The notes: generated by a model from the letters alone, not told the origin. DNA of 64,000 nucleotides from Cyathus striatus (GCA_025738555.1 JAOVFP010000005.1:6324001-6388000); one strand, 5' to 3'; positions 1-11,919 are shown, counted from the stretch's first letter. A program made the numbers and translations.

Positions 1-1837
1 AGTTTCGAACACCCTGAAGCCCAGAGTAGAATTCCCAGCTAGAGGTTGATGTCGTTGTATGGTCTTGGGGGTTGTAATACCAGGTAAGGGCCCACCTTTT
101 GTTGTCTTATTCATTGGGCTGGGAGAAGGAGCACCGGAATGATATGGAGAAGGACGAGTGGATGGACTAAAGTCACTTGGAGATCCCAGGAAAGGATCAC
201 AGTACAAGAAGCCGAGCTGGAAATGCAAGTGGTTAGAATACTATGTAATAGTCAAGATGAAATGAAATACGAGTACATACTTTCTTCTTTGGGTCATCCT
301 GGAATATGGGGTCATCGAGGAAAGCAGTGAACTACGAGTGAACATTAGCTCTGAATCACCATAAATTCAAACTGTAAGACATGACTAACCTCATTTCTAG
401 GCTTTTTACCTGGGCCTGGTCTGGTCCAAGTAGAAATAGGTGTTTGGATCTTTGAAGAGATGTGAACTGGAGTTGGATTCTCTATGAATGCTACCATCTA
501 ATTATAAGTGAATCAATGAGTGCTGTACTTGGATGGCTAAAAATAAAGTAAGCACTCACTGCATTATTGCGAGAAGCTGTATTGCAATATCCACCAGACT
601 TGAAATCACCAGAGTCCGCATCCTCATTGCTCAAGCCACCAGATTGAATATTTTTTGAATGAGGAAGGTCGTCCTTTATTATAGATGGAAGGATAGTGCG
701 GGCTTGGTGATACAAAACTTGATCAAGACCACTTAAGCGATCATCATGTCTAATGAACCCATCAGTGATATGTAAAAAGAAGCTTGAGTTATAATTAGCG
801 ACACTAACCGCATCACTGTGTTACCACTAGTCTGAGTCTGAGTCTGAGTCTCTTCATTTCCTCCCTCATCACTCTCGCTTTCAACTGTCTGGAGGTTCAA
901 GTTATGGTTAGAAAAGGTAAGTCCATTTTGTTCTTTGCTCACCGGCTCTTTTTCATACTCTGCATAGGACTCATTAGAACCATCATACCCAACCGTCATC
1001 ATGGTCTCAATAGACCCATCATATCCTTCATCCCTAGCTGTCGGCAGCGCTGAGGCCTCATTGGACCCATTCATGTATCCAGCAGAGGCCCCGTTATCAT
1101 ATCCTTCATAGCCTGTTGGCAGCGCTGAGGCCTCATTGGACCCATCATATCCAGCAGAGGCCGCATTATCATATCCCTCATAACCAGCGGCCAGTGCAGA
1201 AGCCTGAATTTCAGCACCATAGCCTGTTGGCAGCGCTGAGGCCTCATTGGACCCGTCATATCCAACAGAGGCCCCATTATCATATCCTTCATAACCAGCG
1301 GTCAGTGCAGAAGCCTGAATTTCAGCACATACAGAATCCTCAACATTTTCAAGTCTGTTATAATCGCGAAGGTTATTCACAGCTGAAATCCCATCTCGCG
1401 TGTTAAGAGTCAAGATATTAGCTTCGATTTTTTTCTGAAGTGCTTCACTGAATGCTTCCAACCGTAGGATTTTAGCATCAAGTTCCTGTTCCTTCTTTTT
1501 CTTCTTCTCCATTTGAGCAGGAGTAGAATGAGTTCGGGTCGACATGTCAGGACTGCCAGGGGTTACAGGCTTTGAGATTCTATCAGGCATGATGCGACGC
1601 TCGGGGACTGGTGCTTTCCGTGTAGGCCCCTGCATATAGTTAAGTAGGTGATACTTCTCATAACCTTTAACTGACATACATTGTTCGTAATATCTACAGG
1701 AGTTTCTTCATCCTCTGCCTGTAAGCAGAGAGGTGGTAAGTGGCAAGCCTTTATATTAATAATCATATCAAACTCACTATTCGTTTGCGTTTAGAACTTT
1801 TCACTATAGAACCTTTTGTTTTTCCACCGCGAGCCAT
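1..1837 (-). CDS. Plavaka-associated accessory protein, multi-exon, 3' end outside window
   Basis: The gene starts at ATG 1837 and is transcribed away from the Plavaka transposase. Proposed exons are 1837-1778, 1718-1680, 1629-825, 717-560, 497-410, 331-281 and 216-1. The last one is still open at the window edge. The N-terminus is basic (MARGGKTKGS...SSKRKR). Next comes a lysine-rich stretch with a predicted coiled coil (KKKKKEQELDAKI), then tandem Gly-Tyr/Ala-Ser repeats, then a Ser/Pro-rich tail. The first three exons join cleanly in phase 0. The 824-718 intron is long, and the 410/331 join does not keep phase as drawn, so either a boundary is wrong or the gene has a lesion. I recognise no catalytic domain. 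Its head-to-head position with the transposase suggests a second, transposon-encoded protein. That role is inference. Confidence 0.6.
1005..1345 (-). repeat. Coding tandem repeat, Gly-Tyr-Asp/Ala-Ser type
   Basis: Within exon 3 of the accessory gene, imperfect units of about 50-110 nt encode alternating phrases such as GYEGYDNGAS, GYDGSNEASALP and AEIQASAL. The larger composite unit (about 110 nt) occurs twice almost identically. The low-complexity composition and the high identity between units suggest recent unit expansion. Confidence 0.8.
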
Positions 1838-2078
1838 GACAGAGGTTTGCAAGTAAGGGAACACAGCAAGATGGGGGAGAAAACACAGAAACGCAGAGAT
1901 AGAATGGGGAGAAATCGGAGAGACAGGAGGGGGAGAAATCGGAGGATTGTATTAGCAGCAATTGCGGGTAATGTGAGTAGCATTTTTTCTGGTTATATGC
2001 TTTGCATTTTTAATTTACCCTTCCAGTTGGCAGGTCCTGTGTGTGCACATTCGTGTCATTCCCTGCCGCTTGGAATTC

Positions 2079-5000
2079 ATGGAGAATCCTGCTCACCCTT
2101 CTCGTCTCTCGTGCAAATCTTGTCCATTCAAGGCAAAAAGCTTGGCTGGGCTCAAACGACATGAACGAATACATGCAGCTCCAACACCACCACCAGATGA
2201 CAATCCATCTCACTACACGTATAAACGTCATGCTGTATTCACAGGTTTGATTTCATTTTCTTAACAATTTATTGCTTCAGTTTTAATCTATAACATATCT
2301 AGCCCAGCCTGTTGACATCGAGGGACAAGATTTACCTGATCATGCTGAGGCTGCTGTAAATGATCGTTCTCAGCCCTTCAATTCATGGCACCCTTTTCGA
2401 GACCGACATTCATTTGATTTTGCTAACCACCATTTTACGGAATTGCAGGCTTCCGAAGCACAAATAAATAGTGCACTTGACTGGTGGGCTGCAGCTGTGT
2501 TACATGCTCGTGGTTGCGATGATGTATGTGTCAGCTTCTATGCCTCATTTGTTCGGGTTCTGATTGTTTTTGCTTAATTTAGGAGGAACTTGAAGATCAT
2601 TCACCTCCTTGGCGAAACACTGAAGAACTCTATGCAACAATCGACTCTATTCAACAAGGATCATGTCCATGGAAGACCTACAATATTCGATACACCGGAC
2701 CACAGCCAGATGACAATCCCCCTGCCTGGATGACCGAAACATACCAACTTTGCACACGCAACACCCGGGATCTTCTTCACGAGCAGTTCAGCAATTCAGA
2801 TTTCAAAGACTCGATACATTATGCACCTTATATGCAATTTAAAGATGAAGAGCGCATTCGTTCTAATCTGATGTCAGCAAATTGGGCTTGGGATGAAGCG
2901 GCAAGTAACACTAACATTCATTCAAGCTGTACACGATTCTAATTTATTTGAATAGGACAAGATGTCGCATCTGCCTGGTAGTCAGGGTGCGATGTTTATT
3001 CCTGTCATAGCTGGAAGCGATAAGACAACTGTGTCTGTTGCTACCGGCTCGCAAGAATATCACCCTGTCTACATGTCAGCCGGTAACTTCACAAATGTAG
3101 CACGACGTGCAAAGGGAAATGCAGTGCTTCCTGTTGCATTTCTTCCCATACCTAAAAGTAAGCAAGTTGATTTTTGTTCCGTTCACTCTTTTTCCCTAAC
3201 ATTTCTGCTGAATAGCAAGCAAACAGCATAGAAACTCAAAAGAATTCAAGACCTTTGTCCGCCAGCTATTCCATTCCTGTCTTGCTATGGTCTTTTCTCC
3301 GCTTAAGCCAGGAATGACAAGCCCCGAAATTGTGCGCTGCCCAGATGGTCACTTACGAAGAGCATTCTACGGTCTTGGCCCATATATAGCTGACTACCCG
3401 GAGCAAGTGTGGCTTAGCGGAGTAATACAGGGCTGGTGTCCAAAGTACGTTGTATGATATTTCTTGAATTCTTTTGAAGTACACTTATATTTGTAATAGA
3501 TGCACTGCTCGGCCAGAGAACTTGGATAATCCAAGGTCTAAACAGCATTCGCATGACATGACACATTTACTTATGGAGTCTGTCAATACCCGAACGTTGT
3601 GGCAACAACATGGCATACGCGATGACATTGTTCTCTACACTACTTACTTTCCTCGGGCCAATATACATCAGCTACTGTCGCCAGATCTTCTCCATCAAGT
3701 CATCAAGGGCACCTTCCGTGACCATCTTGTAGAGTGGGTTATTCTCTACATTGAAAAGTATGAGCCAGATCGAGCATTAGAAATCCTTAAAGACATTGAC
3801 CGCCGGTAAAGTTTTTGTTTTTTTTCGATCCCATCATCATAACTTGAACTTACTATCAATACATATTACAGAATCTCTGCTGTACCACCATTCCCAGACT
3901 TACGTCGCTTCCCAGATGGCTGAGATTTCAAGCAGTGGACTGGTGATGACTCCAAGGCACTTATGAAAGTAAGTAATTTTGTCATTTACCATTACAGTGC
4001 GCTGCTAACATTATACTTAGGTCTATCTCACAGCTATTACAGGTTATGTACCGGAACGTATGGTGCAAGCTGTCGCAGCATTTTTAGATTTCTGCTACAT
4101 TGCCCGGCGCAATTCCTTTGGACCGGATGACCTCAAGGAGCTTGATGACGCACTGTCACGTTTTCACCAACTCCGTGACGTTTTTATTCTACCTGATGTG
4201 CGCGACCATGTATCCCTACCACGTCAACACTCCCTTTCTCATTATCGCCATTCCATTTGCCTTTTTGGATCCCCCAACGGCCTCTGCTCATCTATTACAG
4301 AATCAAAGCACATCAAGGCAGTGAAGGAACCTTGGCGACGCTCAAACCGATATAATGCATTGATACAAATGCTGAGAACAAATTCCAGGCTCGAGAAGTT
4401 ATCCATGCTCAGTAGCGAATTCAATAGGCATGGTATGCTTGAAGGAACAACTTTATCCTACACCGCTATGGACCTTACTGGTGAACTACCACTGCCGAAA
4501 GGAGAGCTGGAGGATAGTGATGATGAAGATGCAGAGCTGGGCCCTTCATCTGCTCCTACCACAGCAGCATCTGTCAAATTAGCGGTTAAAATTGGTGTGT
4601 ATTTTCTTCATTTGCACCTTAACTGCTTGTTTCGCCGATTACTGACTTCTAGCTTACAGAACCTGTTGCTCTGTATCCGCGCAGACTTGAGGAGCTATCT
4701 CAGCGCATACTGCAACCAAGGTTTCCTGAAACACTACGTCGCTTCTTGTGGGAACAACTACACCCTGAGGCATCATCAGAAGATATACCAGTTCGACAGC
4801 TCCCAGAGGTTACTGGCAGGATCCATGTATTTCATTCGGCAGTAGCGCGATTTTATGCACCCAGCGATCTGGGTGGTGCTGAGGGGATGCAACAACAACG
4901 TATCCGCTCTCACCCGAGGTGGTTTCAAAGTAGCTACCCGCGGCGCGACACTGTCTTTGTGATGCTGGATCAAGACCTGGAGGGTATGCGCGCTATGGTT

Positions 5001-5330
5001 ATTGCGCACATTCTTCTCTTTTTCTCATTTACTTATGACTCGAAGGTTTACAGCTGTGCGCTAGTGAACTGGTTTCAACGCACGAGCAACGAGCCTGACC
5101 CAGTGACTGGACTATGGCAAGTAAAGCCAGAATTTGATGCTCCTGGACAACGCGCACTTTCCATTATTCATGTTGATGCTATTGTACGTAGCGCGCATCT
5201 TCTCCCCTTCTTTGGACGGAGCTCGCTCCCTGAGAACTTCCACTTCTCTCTCTCGTTAGATGTCTTCCGCTCTTATTTTGTTAATAAATACGTTGATAAT
5301 CACTGCCATAGCTTATTACATAATAAATAA
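2079..5330 (+). pseudogene. Plavaka-type transposase, one internal stop
   Basis: Nine exons keep frame throughout: 2079-2244, 2303-2523, 2583-2900, 2956-3157, 3216-3444, 3500-3805, 3872-3968, 4021-4594 and 4660-5330. They give 928 codons. Residues 8-33 form a C2H2 zinc finger (CKSCPF...LKRHERIH), typical at the N-terminus of these basidiomycete transposases. The middle and C-terminal parts carry family-like text (HPVYMSAGN, DHLVEWVILYIEKYEP, VPERMVQAVAAFLDFCYIARR). A TGA at 3921-3923 (codon 498) lies where the sequence runs RFPDG-stop-DFKQW, the pattern expected from a CGA-to-TGA transition. No other break was seen. Intron 3 starts with GCAAGT, a GC donor. The enzyme would excise and insert the element in the nucleus. 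With the stop it should not be made full length. Confidence 0.85.
3921..3923 (+). other. Nonsense codon in the Plavaka transposase
   Basis: This in-frame TGA in exon 7 is the only stop in an otherwise open 928-codon reading frame. One C-to-T change from CGA would produce it. Confidence 0.8.
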
Positions 5331-5880
5331 CATTTTAAACATTTAATGATTAATACATTATCATCATCTTGAATAGCTTGGCGTCTTTGAACTTGTGTAG
5401 GGGTCTCCAAACTTGTCCCGATCGATCTCACATGCCACACAAGTCCTTACAAGCCCTACAAGTCCACAAGTAAATTTACCAATTGCTGATGTGCGAGATT
5501 ATCTAGATAACGCATAACGAAGAAATTGTGTTGAGCTCGATGGTGAGTAGTGATGAGTGGAGGAGCTGGATATTACAAAGGAGACCTAACATAAGCTACT
5601 CTAACTATAGCTTAAAAACATTTGAATCAACATTTATTTGGTAGATTCAGTACCTTTGAACAGTGTATGGGGGAGCGTGGGAAAAAATCTTCAAATGATA
5701 AAACATAGCAAAATCATAGAATATATCTCGCATAAAAGTGCCAAAATGTATAGAATATAATATAGTACACATTTTATACAACATAAGCAAGAAAAAACAG
5801 CAATTCTAACTATGCAGTGTGGATACGGCCACGGCACAACTGAATTACGGCGGCGGCAACTTTTTCAACACTTGGAACTT
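5331..5880. other. Plavaka 3' flank with ACAAGTCC-like subterminal repeats
   Basis: No gene is seen. At 5430-5472 there are clustered short direct repeats of the form ACAAGTCC / ACAAGCCC / ACAAGTCCACAAG, which look like subterminal transposase-binding repeats. The terminal inverted repeat cannot be paired because the other end of the element lies outside the window. The rest is AT-rich with nothing recognisable. Confidence 0.4.
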
Positions 5881-6064
5881 CATACTGTTAGTGAGGAGCA
5901 ACGTCGTATTGTCCGCTCTTACAATCACTATCTGGTAACCTTGACTTGGAATACTGCAAGGGCACACGCTATACTCCCAGGCTCCTTACCGCACTCGAGG
6001 TTATAGCCTTCTGATTTGTGACTTGTCTCTAATTCCCCCCGGTCGGCCGTAACGTTGATCTGTT

Positions 6065-6074
6065 ATCGGCCGAT
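6065..6074. promoter_or_regulatory. Perfect palindrome ATCGGCCGAT upstream of methyltransferase copy 1
   Basis: The 10-bp palindrome lies about 220 bp upstream of the expected start, with a further CGGCCG about 20 bp before it. It is kept in all three promoter copies (also 14454-14463 and 52637-52646). Paired CGG triplets are the kind of site bound by fungal Zn2Cys6 regulators. That reading is inference. Confidence 0.4.
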
Positions 6075-6286
6075 AGGCGAACACAATGTTCTACCCCTTC
6101 GGTGATATCATTCAAGAACCTCAGACCACAGGGTCATGCCAAAATATACCACGTCGGCCTACCACTGCTTATCAGCCAACGAAGGCGAAAATGCAGCATC
6201 AAAGCGTATATATAGTCTGGCAACCTATACCATGAACATTCCAAAATCCGCCCTTGCCTTCAAAATACCAAGGATTCAAAGCAGCT

Positions 6287-7273
6287 ACGACATCCAGCAA
6301 TCCAACGGCTAAACCATTCGATTCATCTGGATGGTCTGCATCCACGTACAACGCAAACGCGTCCTTCATATACTCTGCCGCCTTCACCTCTCCGGTTCTG
6401 GACCTTCTAGCGGCAACACCTGGAGAACGAATTCTGGACGTGGGCTGCGGTAGCGGCGAGTTGACTATCCAGCTCGCAAAGCTTGTCGAGCAGCAAGAAG
6501 GCGGGATAGCTGTCGGCACAGACAACAGTGAAAGTATGGTATGTTACATTTTGTCCTGCTCGAAGCATGTCAACTAACAGAGTTTCAGATCCAAAAGAGC
6601 AGGAAAAACGGACTTAAACACGCCTTCGTATGCGACGCACATGCATTACAACTTCCAGACGAAATCTCCCAAATAACCACAACATTCGATATGGTGTTCA
6701 GCAATGCAGCAATGCAGCATTGCACTGGTGTAAACGTGACCCTCCGGTTGTCATTGCAGGAGTACGGCGCGTTCTAAAGACCGGAGGAAGGTTCGTTGGC
6801 GAGATGGGTGGTTTCATGAATTGCATAGGTGTGTAGCGCGTTGCCTCCAAGAAGCCGCAGCCTAACGATTAACCAGGTGTGCGCTCAGCGCTTCAAGAAT
6901 CTCTGACGCGCAGAGGTTATGATTTTAACGAACTGGATCCTTGGTATTTCCCATCGGCTGAAGACTACACAAAGGTCGGTCAGCGTTCAAGCTATCGACA
7001 TGATAACACTAACTGGTAACATAGCTGCTCGTTGCTGAGGGATTCAACGTGGAACACGCAGCCTTGGTTCCACGCGTCACACCACTACCGACAGGCATCT
7101 ACGGTTGGCTGCAAACGTTTGCAAGGGGATCCATCTTCCGAGATTTCAAGGAAGAAGAGGCGCATGAGATCATGAGAGAAGTTGAGGATAAATTGCGTAT
7201 CGACTGTCAAGATTCCAACGGAAAGTGGGCGATGATGTATGTGAGACTACGATTTGTGGCAGTAAAGCAGTAG
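6287..7273 (+). pseudogene. SAM-dependent methyltransferase, copy 1, start lost and frameshifted
   Basis: This is a class I methyltransferase copy with the same four-exon plan as the intact gene at 52859-53837: 6287-6538, 6589 to about 6830, about 6877-6975, and about 7025-7273. Motif I is intact (ILDVGCGSGELTIQL). Two lesions are visible. The start codon position reads ACG at 6287-6289 where the intact copy has ATG. An 8-bp tandem duplication around 6701-6722 (GCAATGCA repeated) shifts frame in exon 2 and brings in a stop just before 6780. Exons 3 and 4 remain open and match the intact copy closely, so inactivation is recent. Confidence 0.85.
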
Positions 7274-7684
7274 TAGATTCGAAGGTAATATATATAAGTG
7301 ATGGTGAAGTAAGATCCTATGTCCTGGACGATAAAAGGGAGAAAGATAGACAAGTCAGATCCTAGAGTACAAATTGTAAATGACAGCAGGGACTGTTAAG
7401 GCAGAGTAAAATCTGTACCTGAAACAGGACGCCAGGAGGTGGGTGTTCGAAGGCGGCAGCTCTGTACTACTACTTTCATTAGGTCTTCCGCTACTAAAGC
7501 TAAAAAGCAAAACCTACTGATATACCGTCCTCTGCGATCGGCACGCGAGAGCCTTCGCGCTCCCATTCCAGATGTCCGGAAGCATTCCTCTTTTCCATAA
7601 ATCGCCCCTACAATAGGAGTACAGATTTGGCAACACATGTTCTAGAATAGATATCACTGGCGCTGAATCGGGTCCACGGGAGGA

Positions 7685-7770
7685 AACCAGAAGTAGGATG
7701 ACAATCACACCCGTCGCATTCGTATGCGATGTACACACATTACAGTTATCAGACAAGATTACCGCCTAAT
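7685..7770 (+). pseudogene. Short methyltransferase exon-2 relic
   Basis: This stretch translates as VAFVCDVHTLQLSDK, matching HAFVCDAHALQLPDE of methyltransferase exon 2. No other exons of this copy can be recognised between 7274 and 7870. The same relic sits at 54240-54315 in block 2, so it predates the block duplication. Confidence 0.55.
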
Positions 7771-7870
7771 CAAGGCTATAAGGCTGCATGAAGTATATTA
7801 ATAGTCTGACAAGCTACATCATGAACAACTTAACGAACCGCTTCCTTATTTAAGATCCCAAGCAGCTACA

Positions 7871-8818
7871 ATGTCCAGCAACGTCACGACGATCATTGAA
7901 CCATTTGATTCGACTGGATGGTCCGCGTCTACGTGCGACACAAACGCGTCCTTCGTATACTCCGCCGCCTTCACTGCTCCAGTTCTGGAACTTCCAGCTG
8001 CAGTTCCTAGAGAGCGTATCTTGGACGTGGGCTGCGGCGATGGCGAGCTGACGATCCAACTAGCAAAGCTCGTCGAGCAGCAAGGAGGCGGATAGCTGTC
8101 GGTATGGACAACAGCGAAAGCATGGTAAGTTACATTCTACCCTATTCAGAACATGAAAACGGACGTGGTTCGAGATCCAAAAGAGCAAGGAGAACGGGCT
8201 CAAGCATGGCTTTGTATGCGATGTACACATATTATAACTTCCAGATGACATCTCCCAGATAACCATCACGTTTGACATGGTATTTAGCAATGCCGCGTTG
8301 CACTGGTGTAAACGCGATCCTCCAGCTGTAATTGTAGGAGTACCGTGCGTTCTGAAGGCTGGAGGAAGATTCGTTGGCGAGACGGGGGCTTCATGAACTG
8401 CATATGTGTGTATCGCGTTGCCTTTAAGTATATAGAAGCTAACGACCTAACCAGGTCTACGCTCAGCGCTCCAAGAGTCTCTAAAGCGCAGAGGTTATGA
8501 TTTCAAGGAGCTGGATCCTTGGTATTTCCCATCGGCTGAAGACTATACGAAGGTCAATTTAGTGCCCATACTATCGACGTGGCATAGCACTAACTGGCGA
8601 CGTAGTTGCTCGTTGCTGAAGATTTCAAGGTAGAGTATGCAGCCTTAGTTCCACGCGTAACGCCTCTGCGAACAGGGATCTACGAGTGGCTACAGACGTT
8701 TGCAAGAGGATCTGTCTTTCGAAATTTCAAGGAAGAAGCGGATAAGATTTTGAGAGAAGTCGAAGACAAGCCACGTATCGATTGCCAGGATTCCAATGGG
8801 GTATGGGCGATGGTGTAA
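7871..8818 (+). pseudogene. SAM-dependent methyltransferase, copy 2, frameshifted
   Basis: The copy starts at ATG 7871 (MSSNVTTIIEPFDSTGW) and keeps motif I (ILDVGCGDGELTIQL). A missing G turns GGCGGGATAG into GGCGGATAG, so frame is lost and TAG at 8093-8095 ends translation after 74 residues. Exons 2-4 remain recognisable (for example at 8465-8550 and 8606-8818), and the last exon stops early at 8818. The same one-base deletion occurs in copy 4 at 54639-54641, so the lesion is older than the block duplication. Confidence 0.85.
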
Positions 8819-8979
8819 GTGAGTCTAAGATTTGTGGCAGTAAACCAGTAGTAGAATCGAAAGTATCATAACGGTAAATGTCGATCTGCGACAGTAAAGT
8901 TGCATGAGAAAAGGAGAAACAATGGGTAAGTAAAATCCTAGAGTAAAAAAAAGGGGGTAAATGACGGCAGGCACTGGTT

Positions 8980-9560
8980 AAGGCAAAGTAAATTCATACG
9001 CAAGACAGGACACCAGGAGGTGACATTTGCGCTGGTGCACGGGTGATCCTTTGGCTGCCGTTGCGGGGGCGCGTTGCATTCTAAAGGGCACAGGACGGTT
9101 CGTTGACGAAGGTGGTTTTATAGACTTATACGTATTATGTATCTTCCCGAGTACAAATCCAAGATGACAGCAGAGGTTGTCCGGGTGTGCGCTCAGCGCC
9201 CCACAAACCTCTAAGGCGTGGAAGGTATAGGTTCCACCCACCGAAGACTATACAGATATGTCAGTTAAGCGCTCAAGTTATCGACATGGTATAGCACTGA
9301 CTGATGACATGGCTTCTCATTCTTGATAGCTCCAAGGTGGAGAAATGCAGCCTAGATTTCACGGGTACATCTCTACCCACAGTCATCCACGGCCACCTCC
9401 AATTTCCGAAATATCAAGGAAGTTAGGCGAGAGGCCGCGAGCGCGAGACTAAGTAAGACCAGCTTCACTTCAAGGATTCTGAACCAGATGTATGCCAAAT
9501 ACGACGTGTGGTTGTAAAGCGCGTAGATGTCGAAATTTGAGTACTCGAGTTCATACCTAT
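8980..9560 (+). pseudogene. Highly decayed third methyltransferase relic, block 1
   Basis: Exon-like pieces survive: a stretch like exon 3 at 9180-9255 (VRVCAQRPTNL), one like exon 4 at 9330-9400 (SKVEKCSLDF...LPTVIHGHLQ, compare NVEHAALVPRV...LPTGIYGWLQ), and a C-terminal piece near 9485-9530 (MYAKYDV). Stops and indels are numerous. Confidence 0.5.
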
Positions 9561-9780
9561 GTTGGCAAACCTTTGACATGGAACATTTACGGACTATTCC
9601 CAGTGAAAAGATACGATTGTGTTGTGAAAGAGGGTTTGAACCAAGCGACCTCTGTCACGGTCACGGTCACGGTCATAAGTGTGACAGGTAACCATACAGT
9701 AAGCCGTGACAAGTATCTCTCTTACATCGGAACTCCAACTCCAATTTCACTCTGCATCGAATGCAACTAACCAGACCATT

Positions 9781-10076
9781 TCACATCTTAGCACTGAAAC
9801 CCCTGGAAGACCCTAGCTAAGGGAAGGATTTGAATTTCAGTCTTGGGATGCCATTGATTGTGCGGATCGGAAGGAGATGGCATAAAAAGTTATAAGTATT
9901 GCTTGCCCCTCCCTCTCTTACGTCCTCCGTCCTCCCCCTCCGCTCTTTTCAGCCTTCCGCTCTTTAGCTCGTTCCCTCCCAGGGCCGGCGCCCACATTCT
10001 TTAATTCTTCTCTACGACCTCCTCAATTCGCAACACCCTTCGACTTTCTTAGTTCTACACGCAAATCTTATCAACC
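9781..10076 (+). promoter_or_regulatory. Upstream region of the AA14-like gene
   Basis: An A/T-rich TATA-like stretch (CATAAAAAGTTATAAGTA) lies near 9881, followed by a strongly pyrimidine-rich leader at 9905-9965, common just upstream of highly expressed fungal genes. The start ATG is at 10077. Confidence 0.45.
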
Positions 10077-11919
10077 ATGCGCACATCCTCTACATCGACG
10101 CTCGTCGTCGTATCTGCCCTCTTCGGGGTAGCCAATGCCCACTTAGCAGCATGGCACAAGAGTATGTTCTGTCTCAACGTGTGTCTTCGCTCCAATCCCT
10201 TATCACGCTCAGAACTAACTTTTTAAAATAGGGCTCAACGGGCGTAGTAGACTTGAACACTGCAAGCCCTGTAACGCCCCTCTACCAACTCTCCAAGAAC
10301 GACTGGTGGTGTACGTCCCCCCCTCCATTGTTCATTGTTCAACTTGGCTTATCATAATTCGCTCTTTCTAGAGCTGTAAGTGTCCCATCCATCCCTGCAT
10401 TCCCTTATACCCAACTGACAAACGTGAAACAGACCTGCGGGAGGAGACTTTACGGTTGAGATTGCGTCTAACCATGCTAAGACCACGCTGTCGTACAACG
10501 GCATCTACACGTCTGACTGGCCTGATGGTTCTACCTACCCCGAGGACTACGTGCGTCCCCCTTCCTTTATACTCGATTCACCCCCGTTTTGAATTCTAAC
10601 CGGACAATTGTAGAACGTCCCATCATGCATTACATCACCCAACAGTGAGCTAACCCTTTCAATTTCTTCTATACATCGTATTCACGTACACAGTGCACAC
10701 GCAGAACCAGTCTATGGCAGCCGGAACTGCATTCGCCATCTCCTACGTTGTACGTCCTACACCTGTCTGGAATCAGCGCCTGTGCTGATGTTGTTTCGCA
10801 GAGCGACATTAAACAAGTAACACCCGATAATCTTGCAGTCTTCAGTGTTCGTTACCAGTACGTCTTTTTTCTTAATTCCGCGAGCTAGAACTGAAAAATC
10901 CAAAGCACACCATGGAAACGCGTAACATCGTATTCCGTTCCAGCAGCAATGCCCGCATGCCCCGACGGAGGATGTATCTGTGCCGTACGTCCCCCTCCCA
11001 TCCCCTCCCTTCCTCCTACCATTTTAATCATACTATATAGTGGGGATGGGTCCCAAACGGGTGCGGCCAACCAAACATATACCACCAAGCCTTCAAATGC
11101 AAAGTAACAGGCGCAACATCCACAGCCCCCGTCGCATCCCCCAAACCTCCAGTATGGTGCGAAGACGACCCAAGCAAATGTGTTACTGGGGCCAAGCAGA
11201 TGATTTACTGGAATCAGCTGGATGGGAATAATATTGAAGTTGATGGGTATGATTTGAGTGGGGAGTTTAAGAGTCCGGTGTATAATTCCAAGTGTGGGTT
11301 TGCGGATGGTGCGCAGAATGATATTTTTGGGAGTGGGTCGAGTAGTAGGACTTCGAGCAGTGAATCCTCTGCCTCATCTGCCTCTGCCTCTCCTGCCTCT
11401 TCGTCAAGCAGTGGATCTTCGAGTAGTGGATCGTCTGGCAGCGATTCTTCCAACGCCTCAGGAAGCTCCAGTCCCAGCTCTGCCTCCCCTGCCTTTGTCT
11501 TCTCTTCCAGCTCCTCTTCCGCCTCCCCTAGCGCAGTAGTGGCAGCAGCAGCAAATGACCCTCCCAGCTCATCTACCACCTCTTCCCCCACTGGTTCATC
11601 CAGCTCCAACTCCAATTCCAATAATCTCAACCCTGGCTCTAGCTCTAGCTCCAGCCCCTCCTCCAGCCCCTCCGCATCGTCTCCTTCAACGTCCTCTACT
11701 TCAAGACCCTCTACTTCCTCCACCCCAACTTCGTCCACTTTATCTACCTCATCCGCCCCCTCCGTCTCAGCTACATCAAGCAAAAGCAACGCAGGGCAAT
11801 GTAAGCATCAGCACCGCCAGCGCCGTCGTCGGTCCCCCGTGCCCGAGCCTGAACCTGCTCCCGTCCCTGCCCCCGCTCCGGAGCCAGTGGCAATTCCCCC
11901 CTCAGAACCTCGTATCTAG
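10077..11919 (+). CDS. AA14-like secreted copper oxygenase (LPMO family), probable lesion near exon 3
   Basis: Exons: 10077-10178, 10232-10310, a very short unresolved piece near 10372-10375, 10433-10550, 10614-10644, 10694-10749, 10802-10857, 10906-10984 and 11041-11919. Residues 1-21 are a signal peptide. Cleavage would leave an N-terminal histidine (HLAAWHKSMF), as needed for a copper histidine brace. Family-like segments are VPAAMPACPDGGCICAW, GAKQMIYWNQ and NGAQNDIF-like FADGAQNDIF. A tail of about 130 Ser/Thr/Pro residues follows, ending in a basic patch and a Pro/Glu stretch. AA14 enzymes are secreted oxidases associated with xylan-coated cellulose. Joining exon 2 (ending NDWW) to the micro-exon creates TAG, and the stretch usually expected before LPAGG is absent. 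The gene may be broken here, or spliced in a way I cannot see. Confidence 0.7.

Larger units (their letters stand above)
5885..9780. repeat. Methyltransferase cluster block, copy 1
   Basis: This stretch is collinear with 52450-56160 at high identity, including promoters, introns, methyltransferase copies and relics. It keeps about 500 bp (8640-9140) that copy 2 has lost, and it lacks the 278 bp MITE found in copy 2. Confidence 0.85.

Noticed and set aside
139..330. Plus-strand ORF at the left edge
   Set aside because: It overlaps minus-strand exons of the accessory gene that fit splice consensus. No coding signal of its own.
9655..9676. Short TCACGG tandem as a telomere-like repeat
   Set aside because: Only three units, and the paralogous block has a shorter version. 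Local slippage.
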